Part shown: piece after piece, positions 23,241 to 31,811 of the stretch
How positions within the stretch are numbered: the stretch's first letter is position 1
How the letters are laid out: every line of letters starts with the position of its first letter
Assembly (NCBI RefSeq): GCF_030433675.1
Contig: NZ_JAROCB010000006.1
Location: forward strand, 1-64,000
Direction: 5' to 3'
Source: Leifsonia virtsii
GTDB lineage: Bacteria; Actinomycetota; Actinomycetes; Actinomycetales; Microbacteriaceae
Length of the DNA stretch: 64,000 nucleotides
The notes under the pieces: model-generated
The model's database searches: none
Seen by the model: only the letters and a program-made list of their open reading frames with translations
What the model was told of the DNA's origin: nothing
Program-made: the position numbers and the translations under genes

Positions 23241-24887
23241 ATGAGAACACCAGTCGCACCCGTGCGCGGCCGCCATGGCGCGGCCAATGCCGGCGACCGC
23301 TCATGGCTGCCCACGCCCGGCGAAGTCGCCGAGGCCCTCCATGCCCAGGAAGCCCGCGATACCCTGCGGCCGCCGTCCCTCAGAAGCGAACCGGCGCCGC
23401 GCAGCTGGGCGATCCACGTCCCGGCCGAGGAATGGGCGAAGATCCCCGCGTGGTGGTCGGGAGGGCACTGGTTCGACGCGCTCCTGGACTGGACGCTCAC
23501 CCCCGAGCGGGAGAAGGCGCGGCAGCGCTGGCACGTTGCCGACGCCACGCTGCTGGCGATCGCACACGTGCTCCGGTACGCCGCAGAACCCGCCACCGGC
23601 CGGCACGTCACTCTCTCCTACGCCACGATCCGCGCCCGCGTCCTGGCCAACACCGAGGCTGCCGAGGGCCGCACGATCCGGTTGAAAGCCGACGAGAGCG
23701 TCCGCCTAGCCATCCGCACCCTCGAGGCCGGCGGATTTGTCCACGTCCACGCCACCGGCCGGAACCTGCTCTCCCGGGAGGAGAAGGCCGAAGCGTTCGA
23801 GACGCACGGCGCCCACCAGGAGCAGGCTGCGAACGTCATGGCGTTGACGCTCCCCGCCCTGCAGGCTGTGGATAACTCGGCACCTGTAGATCCCATTTTG
23901 GGCCTAACCGCTTCCAACCCATCAAAACCTTCTTCCTCGGTAGATCTAGAACAACAATCCCCAAGGGGAATGGAGCGCGCTCCGCGCGCCAGGCCCAATA
24001 GGAACAAGGTTTTAGCTGACAATCCGTCAACTCCCGTCCCCGAGAAGGGGCGATCCATCGACAGACTCCGTCTTGTCGCGCACCTGGACCGCCACTACGG
24101 CGGCGTACTCGCCGGTCCCCGACTCGGAAGGTCAGGAAAGCTCCTCACCCGCCACATCGGCCAGCTCGATCACGCCCTCACCGCCGCAGGTGTCGACCTC
24201 GACGCCTGGACGTGGTGGCAGATCGCAGACCTCGTCGACGCCCGCCACTCCGGCGACAAGACCACAGCGCAGCAGCGCATCGCCGCAGCGGCCGACCCGC
24301 TGCGCTACTTCATCTGGATGGTCAAGCAAGTCATCACCCCCGGCGAACAGCCCCGCACCATCATCCGCACCACCCCCGTCGACCACGCCACCCCCTCCCC
24401 CGCCCGAGCCGAGGAATCCCAGCGGCCGGCGCCGCTCCCACCGGTTGAGCGTGAGCGGGTGGACGCCACCATCCGCGAGATCCACCGCCAGGCCGCCGAC
24501 GACCTCCAAACCCAGCGCACGCGACGGGCACTCGACCGCAGGCGCATCACTGACGTCCTCCTCGGCGAAGGCATGCACCCCTCCGACTTCCCCACCGTCG
24601 TCCGCAAACTCCACACCGAAGTCCAGCAGGTGCACGACCTCCTCACCAACCGCGGCTGGCAGCTCGACCACCACGAACTCGACCACGGCAACGTCCTCTG
24701 GACCAATCCCCGCAGCTCTGCAGACGTCGAGGACCACGAAGACCTCAACGCCATCAGCACGATCCGTTTCACTCCCCCAGGCACCGCCGACGACCGCGAA
24801 ACTTATGTGCTCAATACCGCCGGTCAAGAACACACTGACAGTCGCATCAACCTAGGCGCCCTCATCCGCGCTGCGGTCTCGATGTAG
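23241..24887 (+). CDS. putative plasmid replication initiator
   Basis: 548 residues from ATG 23241, with GGAGG 12 nt upstream; the frame runs back to 23004 without a ribosome-binding site. The N-terminal ~220 residues (WAIHVPAEEWAKIPAWW; DATLLAIAHVLRYAAEPATG; SVRLAIRTLEAGGFVHVHAT) read as winged-helix DNA-binding modules. A low-complexity linker (~225-300) precedes a second helical region (RLRLVAHLDRHYGGVL; PLRYFIWMVKQVITPG). This matches large actinobacterial plasmid Rep proteins in layout, and it is followed by parA/parB. No catalytic motif was found, so the call rests mostly on context. Confidence 0.5.
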   Translation: MRTPVAPVRGRHGAANAGDRSWLPTPGEVAEALHAQEARDTLRPPSLRSEPAPRSWAIHVPAEEWAKIPAWWSGGHWFDALLDWTLTPEREKARQRWHVADATLLAIAHVLRYAAEPATGRHVTLSYATIRARVLANTEAAEGRTIRLKADESVRLAIRTLEAGGFVHVHATGRNLLSREEKAEAFETHGAHQEQAANVMALTLPALQAVDNSAPVDPILGLTASNPSKPSSSVDLEQQSPRGMERAPRARPNRNKVLADNPSTPVPEKGRSIDRLRLVAHLDRHYGGVLAGPRLGRSGKLLTRHIGQLDHALTAAGVDLDAWTWWQIADLVDARHSGDKTTAQQRIAAAADPLRYFIWMVKQVITPGEQPRTIIRTTPVDHATPSPARAEESQRPAPLPPVERERVDATIREIHRQAADDLQTQRTRRALDRRRITDVLLGEGMHPSDFPTVVRKLHTEVQQVHDLLTNRGWQLDHHELDHGNVLWTNPRSSADVEDHEDLNAISTIRFTPPGTADDRETYVLNTAGQEHTDSRINLGALIRAAVSM

Positions 24888-24894
24888 GGCAGAT

Positions 24895-25062
24895 GCTCGG
24901 ATTGACAAGCAAGCTAAGCAACACAAGCAAGCAATGAAAGCCAAACAATAAACACAAGACAAGAAAGACTTGTGTTTATTGTGTTCCTTGCCTTATCGTC
25001 AGATCGGCGAGTCGCACTGACAAGAAAAGCAAGAAAGACAAGACTTGAAAGGCAAGTGTTTC
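24895..25062. repeat. CAAG-rich repeat region, candidate centromere or origin
   Basis: This stretch is conspicuously AT-rich for the window and full of CAAG/CTTG units. ACAAGCAAGC occurs at 24905-24914 and 24923-24932 (18-bp period). A perfect 14-bp inverted repeat, ACAATAAACACAAG (24945-24958) with CTTGTGTTTATTGT (24969-24982), spans a 10-nt loop that itself contains ACAAGAAAGA. Further CAAGAAA, CAAGA and CTTG units run to 25054. It lies between rep and parA, where plasmid centromeres (parS) for small RHH-type ParB proteins usually sit. The inverted repeat could also end the rep transcript. Confidence 0.6.
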
Positions 25063-25076
25063 GGATGAGGAGACTG

Positions 25077-26015
25077 ATGGGACCCCGTGTTCTAAGGCGG
25101 AAGCTGCTCGAGCTGTCGAAGCGCTCCCGAGTGTTCATGTTCGGCAACCACAAGGGGGGAGTGGGCAAGACCACGGTTGTGTTGCAATTGGCGGCCGCGC
25201 TGGCACGGATGGGCTTCCGGATCCTTGTAATCGACATGGACCCGCAGGCCAACCTGACTCGGCGCATGGGCCTTGAGTACGACGAGAATGATCCGTTCTC
25301 TACCGTGTCAGAGGCGGTCAAAGAGAACAGGGAAGGCGTGGGGGCAGGAGTCGTTCTGGGCGTCAACTGGAACGACGAACGCACGGGCCAGCCGACCTCC
25401 GAGGCGGAACTGATCGACATCATCCCAGCGCGATTTGACCTCATCAACCGTGAGCAGGAGGCCGGCGCCGTTGGTGCGGTACGCCGACTGAAGAAGGCTC
25501 TGACCGGGTGGACGAGCCATTACGACTTCATCCTCATCGACACTCGGCCAGACCTTGGCCACCTAGTGCAGCTCGCCATGGCGGCGGCCGACGAGGTGGT
25601 CCTGGTGTTCGAACCCGACTACGACACTGTGGCCGGCGCAATCCGAATGCAGGAGTTCGTCGAAGAGCACGGGGAAGACCTAGGCAACCCAGAGCTTCGA
25701 GTCGGCATGGCGTTCGTAAACCGATATGACCGCAGCTCCGAGCAGGACTACCAGCTCGCTGGACTGCCGGAATCGCTGAAGTCCAAGCTGGTCGAGCTGG
25801 ACGCAGGCGGTGCAGTCGTCGGTCTGGACGACGGGGGAGAGGACTACCGGCTCCCCAGGTACATACCCCGTATCGCACGCATCAAAGAAGCCGACGGGGC
25901 AGGTGTATCCGTCAGCGAGTACCGCAACCGCAAGGGCCGTGAGACGACCGCAATCTTCGACCGGTTGGCTGAGAAGTTTGTCGAACGAGTCATTCGAGAG
26001 GCGGAAGCCGCATGA
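25077..26015 (+). CDS. parA: ParA-family partition ATPase
   Basis: 312 residues. Deviant Walker A KGGVGKTT (NHKGGVGKTTVVLQLAAALA), the switch region VIDMDPQANLTRRMG and the DFILIDTRPDLG box define a ParA/MinD ATPase. The start is placed at ATG 25077, which has GAGGAG 4 nt upstream; ATG 25065 is an alternative, and the still longer frame reaches into the repeat region. It has only a short N-terminal extension (~20 residues), as in type Ib ParA proteins, fitting a small ParB partner. It overlaps that partner gene by 4 bp. Confidence 0.85.
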   Translation: MGPRVLRRKLLELSKRSRVFMFGNHKGGVGKTTVVLQLAAALARMGFRILVIDMDPQANLTRRMGLEYDENDPFSTVSEAVKENREGVGAGVVLGVNWNDERTGQPTSEAELIDIIPARFDLINREQEAGAVGAVRRLKKALTGWTSHYDFILIDTRPDLGHLVQLAMAAADEVVLVFEPDYDTVAGAIRMQEFVEEHGEDLGNPELRVGMAFVNRYDRSSEQDYQLAGLPESLKSKLVELDAGGAVVGLDDGGEDYRLPRYIPRIARIKEADGAGVSVSEYRNRKGRETTAIFDRLAEKFVERVIREAEAA

Positions 26016-26521
26016 GCCCTCAGCGACGCAGACCAGGTGATGTCCAATTCCCCACCCTTCCTCCGGCGGTGGAACCCATCAACACCGGCACGGAAGTAGT
26101 GGACGAAGAGCCGGGCGCGGTCCCTGCTGCACAACAGAGTGCAGCCCCACAGGCCCCTGATGCCGGGCAGTTGACGTCGGGGGAGGCAAGGGACGTTTCG
26201 GGGCCCGCAGCAGGGGAGCAGGCGACTCCGCGGTCCAAGAAGACCACCAGTCGTACCCCGAAGCTCCCAGAGCCAGGTGCGGATGAAGACCCGAACGCCA
26301 AGGTGCCGACGACACTCCAGCTCAGGGCGTGGATCCGACAGCGGGCGCAGACTGCGGTCTTGCGAACGGCAGGCATTGAAGGTGGCTACACCTCCATGCA
26401 GGCTTTCGTAGAGGGAGCCATGCTGCGGGAGCTCGACCGCCTGCAGCGTGAGTTCAATAACGGCGAGCCATACCCGCCCAATCAGCAGGGCTTCCGTACG
26501 GGGCGGCCACTCGGAAGTTAA
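26012..26521 (+). CDS. small ParB-like partition protein
   Basis: 169 residues, ATGA overlap with parA. The first ~95 residues are low-complexity and disordered (Pro/Ala/Glu/Thr). The C-terminal ~70 residues (TTLQLRAWIRQRAQTAVL, then YTSMQAFVEGAMLRELDRLQ) have the strand-helix-helix pattern of RHH centromere-binding proteins such as ParG. Inferred: binds the CAAG-rich repeats upstream of parA, and with ParA distributes the replicon. Confidence 0.65.
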   Translation: MSPQRRRPGDVQFPTLPPAVEPINTGTEVVDEEPGAVPAAQQSAAPQAPDAGQLTSGEARDVSGPAAGEQATPRSKKTTSRTPKLPEPGADEDPNAKVPTTLQLRAWIRQRAQTAVLRTAGIEGGYTSMQAFVEGAMLRELDRLQREFNNGEPYPPNQQGFRTGRPLGS

Positions 26522-26542
26522 CTGGAAGCGGGCCCTCGACGT

Positions 26543-26925
26543 CTAGCGGATGTCTCGGGGGTCCGCTTCCGGCCGCGCCCGGACGAATCGGGCCGCGTGT
26601 CGGATCGTTCCCCCTACAACAGCGGTGTCGGCGGAGATCTCGACTGTGAGTGGTGCGATGAGGGTTAGCTGGGTCTCCCGTTTCGGCTGGAAGCGGTCAT
26701 AAGTACGAGAAGAGATCACGGTGGGCCACGGGTGGCCTTCGGCCGCCGGCTGCAGCAGCGGTACGAGGGCGCGCGCTGCGCCGGGCTTGATCGGTGCGGT
26801 GCGCCCGATGATGCGCAGCTCGCCGTCCTCGTAGCGGCCGAGGATCAGTTCGCCGGGCTGTGTGAGCGACCCGGTGACGGCGCCGGCGACGACCTCGAAG
26901 GTGTCGCGGTGCTTGACCTTGATCC
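26543..26925 (-). pseudogene. ligD: 3' part of ligD split by transposon insertion (ligase OB-fold)
   Basis: 126 residues beginning IKVKHRDTFEVVAGAV, which is ligase motif V, followed by the OB-fold (GELRIIGRTAPIKPG, then RHAARFVRARPEADP). This is the C-terminal domain of an ATP-dependent DNA ligase. The piece at 38130-39617 ends GGQRDW, exactly where this begins, so the two are one gene separated by the 11.2-kb element. An ATG inside the element (27041 or 26936) could give a short product, but it would have no adenylation site. Confidence 0.85.
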
Positions 26926-26939
26926 TTATCTGCACCATC
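26920..26939 (-). repeat. right end of the Tn554-like element with core GGATCA
   Basis: On the minus strand the element end reads TGGTGCAGATAA (26937-26926) followed by GGATCA (26925-26920), and then ligD. The element end matches the opposite end (TGGTGCAGTTAA) at 11 of 12 positions as an inverted repeat. GGATCA is the core that rejoins with the other ligD half to give an open reading frame. Confidence 0.75.
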
Positions 26940-27239
26940 TCCCTACGCGCAAGGGCTGCATTCTTGGGCGGATCGCCCTGGCGTCCAAAGGTCGGGCCGC
27001 GGGTGGGAGCGCCATGTAAAGTGCCCGCACCCACGGTCGCCATCCAGCTCGACGCCGGGGGGTATGCGAGGACCTCGATATAGCAGCCCGAAAGTAAGTC
27101 CCTGGCGCAGACCGTTGGGAAGACCCCGGTTCCCGTCGTCCCAGCGTTGGTGTCCCGCGTGATGGCGGTCGATCAAGGCGGACGACGCGCAACACGGTGC
27201 GGTCGGCCGCGTCGACCACCGTGATCGCAGGGGCCCGCA
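26940..27239. other. 300-bp non-coding inner end of the element
   Basis: No supported gene. It contains the inner part of the element end and then sequence without recognisable coding features on either strand. Open frames here read through from the ligD remnant and show no family pattern. Confidence 0.35.
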
Positions 27240-27431
27240 TCAAGCGCCGACGACGGTGTTCGCGGCCGCCAGGACGCGGGGGCCAGCCTCCTCGAAGGGA
27301 TCCTCGTACAGCACGCGCGCGGGCGAGCGGTCACCCAGATGCGGGTTCATCCTTTGGAACAAGATCGGCACGTCCTGGATCGCGGCGTGGCCGCGGTAGG
27401 TCCGGTCACGCCAGTCAACGTTATCCGGCAG
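27240..27431 (-). pseudogene. C-terminal remnant of a RES-partner (Xre/MbcA-like) antitoxin
   Basis: About 60 codons reading ILFQRMNPHLGDRSPARVLY then AGPRVLAAANTVVGA. This resembles the C-terminus of the antitoxin at 46972-47364 (SWFKGMNPALNDASPARVL, then GPEVMAAAKAFAFIG). No start codon or N-terminal HTH part precedes it and no RES toxin gene is beside it, so it is a fragment, lying inside the transposon right end just after the permease gene. Confidence 0.5.
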
Positions 27432-27435
27432 GACA

Positions 27436-28770
27436 TCACGACTCCGGTTCGTATTGCTCGGCTTCGGCGGACGCGTTGCGGATCCCGGCCGGTCGACCGT
27501 TCCGAACCCACAGGGCAAACAACGCCCCGGCGACCACCAATGCGGCAGCGAGGCTGATGATGGGCCAGCCCCGTGCCAGGTTGGCGATCAGCGTGAAAGC
27601 GACCACCACGGCGCCCAGAAGGTTGAGAGTCAGAGAACCGTAGTTTCGCTCATGCCAGGAGAATCTCGCCATCGCAATGAGGCCGGCGAGAAAGCTCAGG
27701 AACACCGAGACCGCGTAGAAGAGCACCAGCTCCTGGTCGTTGCCGCCGGCAACCGCGGTGATGGCCCCAGGTAGCACGATGAAGACCGCCACTCCCCAAT
27801 ACGGCGTGTGGTGGCGGTTCACTCGACCAAAGACTTTCGGCAGGATTCCGCGCGCGTTCGCGTTGCGGGTGTCTGCGCCGGCCAAAGCCTTCAACAAGCC
27901 GGGGCCGGCCTGGAACGAGGAGCTCGCCGCAGAAAGCAAGAGCAACGCCGTGACGAGCTGGAAGGCCGCGAACACCGGTGCCGGGGCGGCGACGCGAGCC
28001 AACTCCGCGATCTGGGTGGATTCGGCTGGCGGGATTCCAACCCGCAGGTGGCTGGCTTCGGCGGCGATTCCGAGCGTGATGGTTCCGACCACCAGAAGAG
28101 TCAGCATGAGGGTCACCTGGCCGAATCGGCGGCGGCCGTCGTTGTCCAGTTGACCGAGCTGGGCGATCGCCGACGAGGGCGCTTCGACCCCGGTCGCGAG
28201 AGCCATCGCGACCGGGAACGCCAGAATGATCGCCAGCGGCACCGCGTGTCCTGGCGTGTTGGTGATCGTGCCAGTGGGTTGGGGGTGGGCGAACAGTCCG
28301 AAGATCAGGACAGCGACGGCGACCACGATGAACGCGATCGTCAATACGGCGAAAAGGAGTCGGCCGAGGTGGCCGAACCAGGTCAGCGCGCCGACGATGA
28401 CCACGAGGCCCAACGCGAGGGCAAGCCGGTAGGGAGCCAGCGCAGGAAGGTAGGCGATCATCGCCGAGGCGCCGGCCGACGCGCTGATCGCGATCGTCAG
28501 GACGAAGTCGACCACCAGGGCACCCACAGGAATGAACGACCAGCCATCCCCGAAGGCTTCACCGACGGCGGCCGACGCGCCGCCCCCGTGCGGATAACGT
28601 GCTACCAGTTGGCGGTAGTTGACGATCACCAACGCGATGATCGCCACCACCAGACTCATCGTCGGAAGCAGGAGCGCGAGGTCGCCGTTCAAGGCGCGCA
28701 GGGCAGCCTCGACCGCGTACGCCACGGATGAGACGGGATCGGCCATCACCGCGAAAGCGAAAGCGAGCAA
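27436..28770 (-). CDS. APC-superfamily permease
   Basis: 444 residues, about 12 hydrophobic helices. Helix 1 carries MADPVSSVAYAVEAAL, the unwound-helix consensus of APC transporters, and GVEAPSSAIAQLGQ matches helix 6-7 of the same fold. The first possible start is TTG 28770; the frame is open to a TAG near 28855 and the upstream codons (GFTRLESRG) look like genuine family sequence, so the N-terminus may be shortened or start at a rare codon. The substrate is not evident: amino acids and potassium are both possible. Confidence 0.7.
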   Translation of the reverse strand: MLAFAFAVMADPVSSVAYAVEAALRALNGDLALLLPTMSLVVAIIALVIVNYRQLVARYPHGGGASAAVGEAFGDGWSFIPVGALVVDFVLTIAISASAGASAMIAYLPALAPYRLALALGLVVIVGALTWFGHLGRLLFAVLTIAFIVVAVAVLIFGLFAHPQPTGTITNTPGHAVPLAIILAFPVAMALATGVEAPSSAIAQLGQLDNDGRRRFGQVTLMLTLLVVGTITLGIAAEASHLRVGIPPAESTQIAELARVAAPAPVFAAFQLVTALLLLSAASSSFQAGPGLLKALAGADTRNANARGILPKVFGRVNRHHTPYWGVAVFIVLPGAITAVAGGNDQELVLFYAVSVFLSFLAGLIAMARFSWHERNYGSLTLNLLGAVVVAFTLIANLARGWPIISLAAALVVAGALFALWVRNGRPAGIRNASAEAEQYEPES

Positions 28771-28854
28771 CAGCAGGCCGCGAGACTCAAGCCGCGTGAA
28801 GCCACGGGCCGGTGGGACTGCGTGGACTCGGATGTGCTGGGCATCTGGCTCCTA

Positions 28855-29527
28855 GGCTGGATCGGAAACGATCCCACGGATCGCTTCGCCGACCAGACTT
28901 CCCGGCACGCCAGCGAACACGATACTCGCCTCAACGACGCGATAGGATAAGGGAGGCGACGCGGGCGACGTCCAGGATCGCTTGACGTCAACTGCCAGTC
29001 GATCTCCCCAGATATAAGCGGTTCGATGAACTTCACATCCACTTGCAGGGCGCGGGCGGGGTCTTGCAAAATGTGGTCGCCACCCCGACAGACCCGACAG
29101 GGGAAGTCTCGAACTGCCTGGCCGGCGACACCGACCCGGACTGCGCCGTAGACGTGACCGTCGACCCACCGGCGGCGCGACCGACAGGTCCGCCCGCCGC
29201 GTCGACTCCGCGCTGGTGAGCGGTCATGCTTTGCCTAGTTGCCCCTACGGCAGCTCAACAGTTGACCGACGACCGACATCGCCGTACCCATCGGGGCTTT
29301 CCACGTCTGTCGGCTTATTTGTGCTTCCGACGGCCGATCGGAGCCGTCTCCGCGCTGGGCCAGCGGTCTCGGCCTTGCAGCGCGGCTGATCGGCGTCGAA
29401 CGCTGAATTACGGTCTCGTGGCAGGAGACCTGGGAACCGGTCGGACCGGGCGTCTTCAAAGCGGCAGTCGCGTCACTGGGGGCGGCTGAGAGGGACCTTC
29501 TTCGCCGCACCGTTCCTTTGGATAGCA
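28855..29527. other. 670-bp stretch without a convincing gene
   Basis: No ORF here shows a family pattern or ribosome-binding site. On the plus strand about 72 codons ending at TGA ~29217-29219 read as a Pro/Thr/Asp-rich tail (NCLAGDTDPDCAVDVTVDPP) that could be the remnant of a surface protein, but there is no start or upstream homology. No tRNA or riboswitch was recognised. Confidence 0.3.
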
Positions 29528-29668
29528 CTACCGACGGGAGTGGCGCTCCACGTGGCGCGTATCACGGTGAGCGCGCCGCACGCGGATGGCGTCGATGAGA
29601 GCGAGGCTGCCCGTCAACACGAGAAGGGCAAGGGCGATGCTGAGGGGAATGATCGCATGGAGGTCCAT
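29528..29668 (-). CDS. 46-residue single-helix membrane protein
   Basis: A short frame, ATG 29668 to TAG 29528. It encodes MDLHAIIPLSIALALLVLTG and continues SLALIDAIRV, i.e. one membrane helix, then a very basic tail (RVRRAHRDTRHVERHSRR). It begins 34 bp after the mgtC stop on the same strand. Small one-helix proteins often regulate magnesium transporters (MgtR, MgtS and MgtU are known enterobacterial cases), so a similar role is tempting but is only inference from position. The ribosome-binding site is weak (GGACC). Confidence 0.45.
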   Translation of the reverse strand: MDLHAIIPLSIALALLVLTGSLALIDAIRVRRAHRDTRHVERHSRR

Positions 29669-29702
29669 GCTCACATGGTCCAGTCGATCGGAACAGCGGT
29701 CA

Positions 29703-30485
29703 TCAGGCGTCGCCTCGTCTTTTCCACAGCGATCGGACTCCGAAACGGCCCGTCCCCTCGAGGGACTGAACCGGAATCGGTTCGGGATCCTCGGACTGCC
29801 ATGAGACTTCCCGGATGCGAGGTTCGGCCGAGAGTTGGGTGACGGCGGAATCCAGCAGTGCCGACCCGTTTCCCTCGACCAGGATCTCGGCGTTGAGCCG
29901 TGACAGTTCGTGTCCCTTTTCGCTGCCCTCGAGGTGGCTGCTCATCGCTTGGACGATCACATCCGGCGCGGACAAGATCTCCGATAGTCTCGCACGCACC
30001 TCGGGCTCTTTCTCGTCTTCCACGAGCACTGTGATCACATATGCACCGATTGTGTCGGTTTTCGCGGCTGGCGCCCGGTCGACAAGCCGACCGAGAGGCC
30101 TCAAGAGCAGGTGGATCGAAAGCACGATACCTGTCGTAATGAGCGCCGGGACCACATGGCCGGCGGCGGCCTGGCAACCAACTGCGGCCGAGCACCATAG
30201 TGTCGCGGCAGTGTTGAGCCCCTGCACCGTAAATCCCTGCCGGAGGATCACCCCACCGCCGAGGAAGCCAACGCCGGAGACCACATACGCCGCGATCTGA
30301 AGAGGTGCTTGCGGGGTGCCGACTTGAATCCCGAACAAAACGAAGGACGCCGCACCAAGCGCGACCAGAGCCTGCGTTCTTAACCCTGCCGTACGGGAGC
30401 GGTACTGGCGTTCCAGTCCGATAAGCATCCCGCAGCCCGCTGCCAACAGCAGCCGCAGGAGATAGTCGATATCGGTGAGGGTCAT
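29703..30485 (-). CDS. mgtC: MgtC/SapB-family membrane protein
   Basis: 260 residues. Family blocks are visible: RLLLAAGCGMLIGLERQ (helix 1 with conserved GLERQ), AGLRTQALVALGAASF, VSGVGFLGGGVILRQG and GLNTAATLWCSAAVG. These are followed by a cytoplasmic ACT-like C-terminal domain (AYVITVLVEDEKEPEVRARL). Known: MgtC proteins support growth in low magnesium and modulate ATP synthase in pathogens. It lies 40 bp after the MgtE-N/CBS gene and shares its strand, in a cluster headed by an M-box, so magnesium-dependent expression is expected. AAGGG precedes the ATG. Confidence 0.85.
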   Translation of the reverse strand: MTLTDIDYLLRLLLAAGCGMLIGLERQYRSRTAGLRTQALVALGAASFVLFGIQVGTPQAPLQIAAYVVSGVGFLGGGVILRQGFTVQGLNTAATLWCSAAVGCQAAAGHVVPALITTGIVLSIHLLLRPLGRLVDRAPAAKTDTIGAYVITVLVEDEKEPEVRARLSEILSAPDVIVQAMSSHLEGSEKGHELSRLNAEILVEGNGSALLDSAVTQLSAEPRIREVSWQSEDPEPIPVQSLEGTGRFGVRSLWKRRGDA

Positions 30486-30525
30486 GACGGGACGCCCTTC
30501 TGCGCTCTGAGGTTAGCTTCGATGG

Positions 30526-31776
30526 TTAGCTGGTGTGGCGGCGTCGTTCCCGTTGCTGCCAGTCGTCGGGTATGGCTTCCTCGAGGGCGTCGTCGACGGT
30601 GATGATGCCGACGATCTCGTCCGCGTCATCGACCACCGGCAGACTCAGCAGGTCGTAGTCGGACATGAGGGTCACGACGGTCACGACGTCATCGGATGGG
30701 ACCACGCTCACCGCCCCCGCTTCCGCAATATCCTTCAGCGACGACGTCGAATCCGCCTGCACCAGGGCGACGAGGGTGACCGCGCCACTCAACCTTTGTT
30801 CATCCTCGGTCAGATACACCGTCGTCAGCGCCTGCGGTTGCTGGGTGCGAGCGGTCCGCACGGCGGCTATGGCCTGTTCGACGGTCGCGGAGGCGGGGAG
30901 GGCGACGTATTCGATGCCCATCATCCCGCCCGCGCTGCGGCCCTGGTATCGCATCAGTCGCAGCACGTCCCGGCGCTGGGGCTCCGGCAGCGCGTCGACG
31001 ACCGCCTGCCGCCGCTCCTGCGGGAGATCAAGCACCGCATCGACGACATCGTCCGCGTGCATCCGGCTGAGCACGGCCGCGATGTCGGCGGTGTCGCGGC
31101 TCTTGAGCACTTTCGCCTGCTCGTCGTCGTCGAGCTCCTCGATGACGTCGGCTTCGAGTTCCGGGTCTTCGTGCAGATGCTGAAACAGATCGTCGCGCTC
31201 GGGTTGCGTGGCGTCCTCGATCAGGTCCGCGATCTCTGCTGCCCGCAGTCCGTCGAACCTCTTCCAGCGGGCGCGGAGAGTCGCTGAGGGCGCGTGACCG
31301 ATCAGGACGTCGAAGCCCTTCCAATCGCGCAACGACGATTCCCCGGCCCGGCGCCGTCCCAGCCAGTTCGGTGGCGTCACATCGAGCCCCGTCGCCGCCC
31401 ACCCGGTCGGCGTGCGTTCCAGGCAGACGTCGTACGCGCGGACCAGGCGCGCGTTGCCCACGTCGACCAGCCGATGGCCGAGCACCGCCTCCTTCAGCAG
31501 TACCTCCCCCGGGCGGCGCTCGAACGGGCGAAGATCCAGGCGTGCGCTGCTGAGTACCGCGCCGTCGTCGGTGAGATCGCTCACGTCCGCGGCCGGGATG
31601 AACACGGAGGTCGATCCCACCCTCGCGACCAGCCCGGCGACCGAGGGATACCCCTCGAGGCCCAGCCGCACCACGATGTCCGAGAGTGCGCCGATGACGT
31701 TACCCCGTCCGTCTCTCACCGGCTTGCGGACGAGTCCGGACAGCATGCGGTGCTCGATGGTTGTCGATCCGTTCAC
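30526..31776 (-). CDS. MgtE N-domain/CBS protein without transport domain
   Basis: 416 residues from GTG 31776 (GGGAG 9 nt upstream; TTG 31785 also possible). Order: a PRC-barrel-like pair of domains (~10-150; VRDGRGNVIGALSDIVVRLG), an MgtE intracellular N superhelix (~180-290; IADLIEDATQPERDDLFQHL, DDVVDAVLDLPQERRQAVV), and two CBS motifs (~290-405; VSVVPSDDVVTVVTLMSDYD, LLSLPVVDDADEIVGIITVD). The MgtE membrane domain is absent. Known: in MgtE the N/CBS part senses cytosolic Mg2+ and gates the pore. Inferred: here it acts as a separate Mg2+-sensing subunit for the adjacent NRAMP-like transporter. Confidence 0.8.
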   Translation of the reverse strand: MNGSTTIEHRMLSGLVRKPVRDGRGNVIGALSDIVVRLGLEGYPSVAGLVARVGSTSVFIPAADVSDLTDDGAVLSSARLDLRPFERRPGEVLLKEAVLGHRLVDVGNARLVRAYDVCLERTPTGWAATGLDVTPPNWLGRRRAGESSLRDWKGFDVLIGHAPSATLRARWKRFDGLRAAEIADLIEDATQPERDDLFQHLHEDPELEADVIEELDDDEQAKVLKSRDTADIAAVLSRMHADDVVDAVLDLPQERRQAVVDALPEPQRRDVLRLMRYQGRSAGGMMGIEYVALPASATVEQAIAAVRTARTQQPQALTTVYLTEDEQRLSGAVTLVALVQADSTSSLKDIAEAGAVSVVPSDDVVTVVTLMSDYDLLSLPVVDDADEIVGIITVDDALEEAIPDDWQQRERRRHTS

Positions 31777-31811
31777 AGCACTCAACTCCCTTCAGTTCCG
31801 ATGGGATCGGT

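Noticed and set aside
27808-28731. 307-codon plus-strand frame opposite the APC permease
   Set aside because: Highly charged Arg/Asp/Gln-rich product typical of antisense to membrane-protein codons.
28988-29219. Plus-strand frame with a Pro/Thr/Asp-rich tail resembling a surface protein end
   Set aside because: No start codon, no upstream homology and too short to separate from chance; mentioned only as a possible relic.
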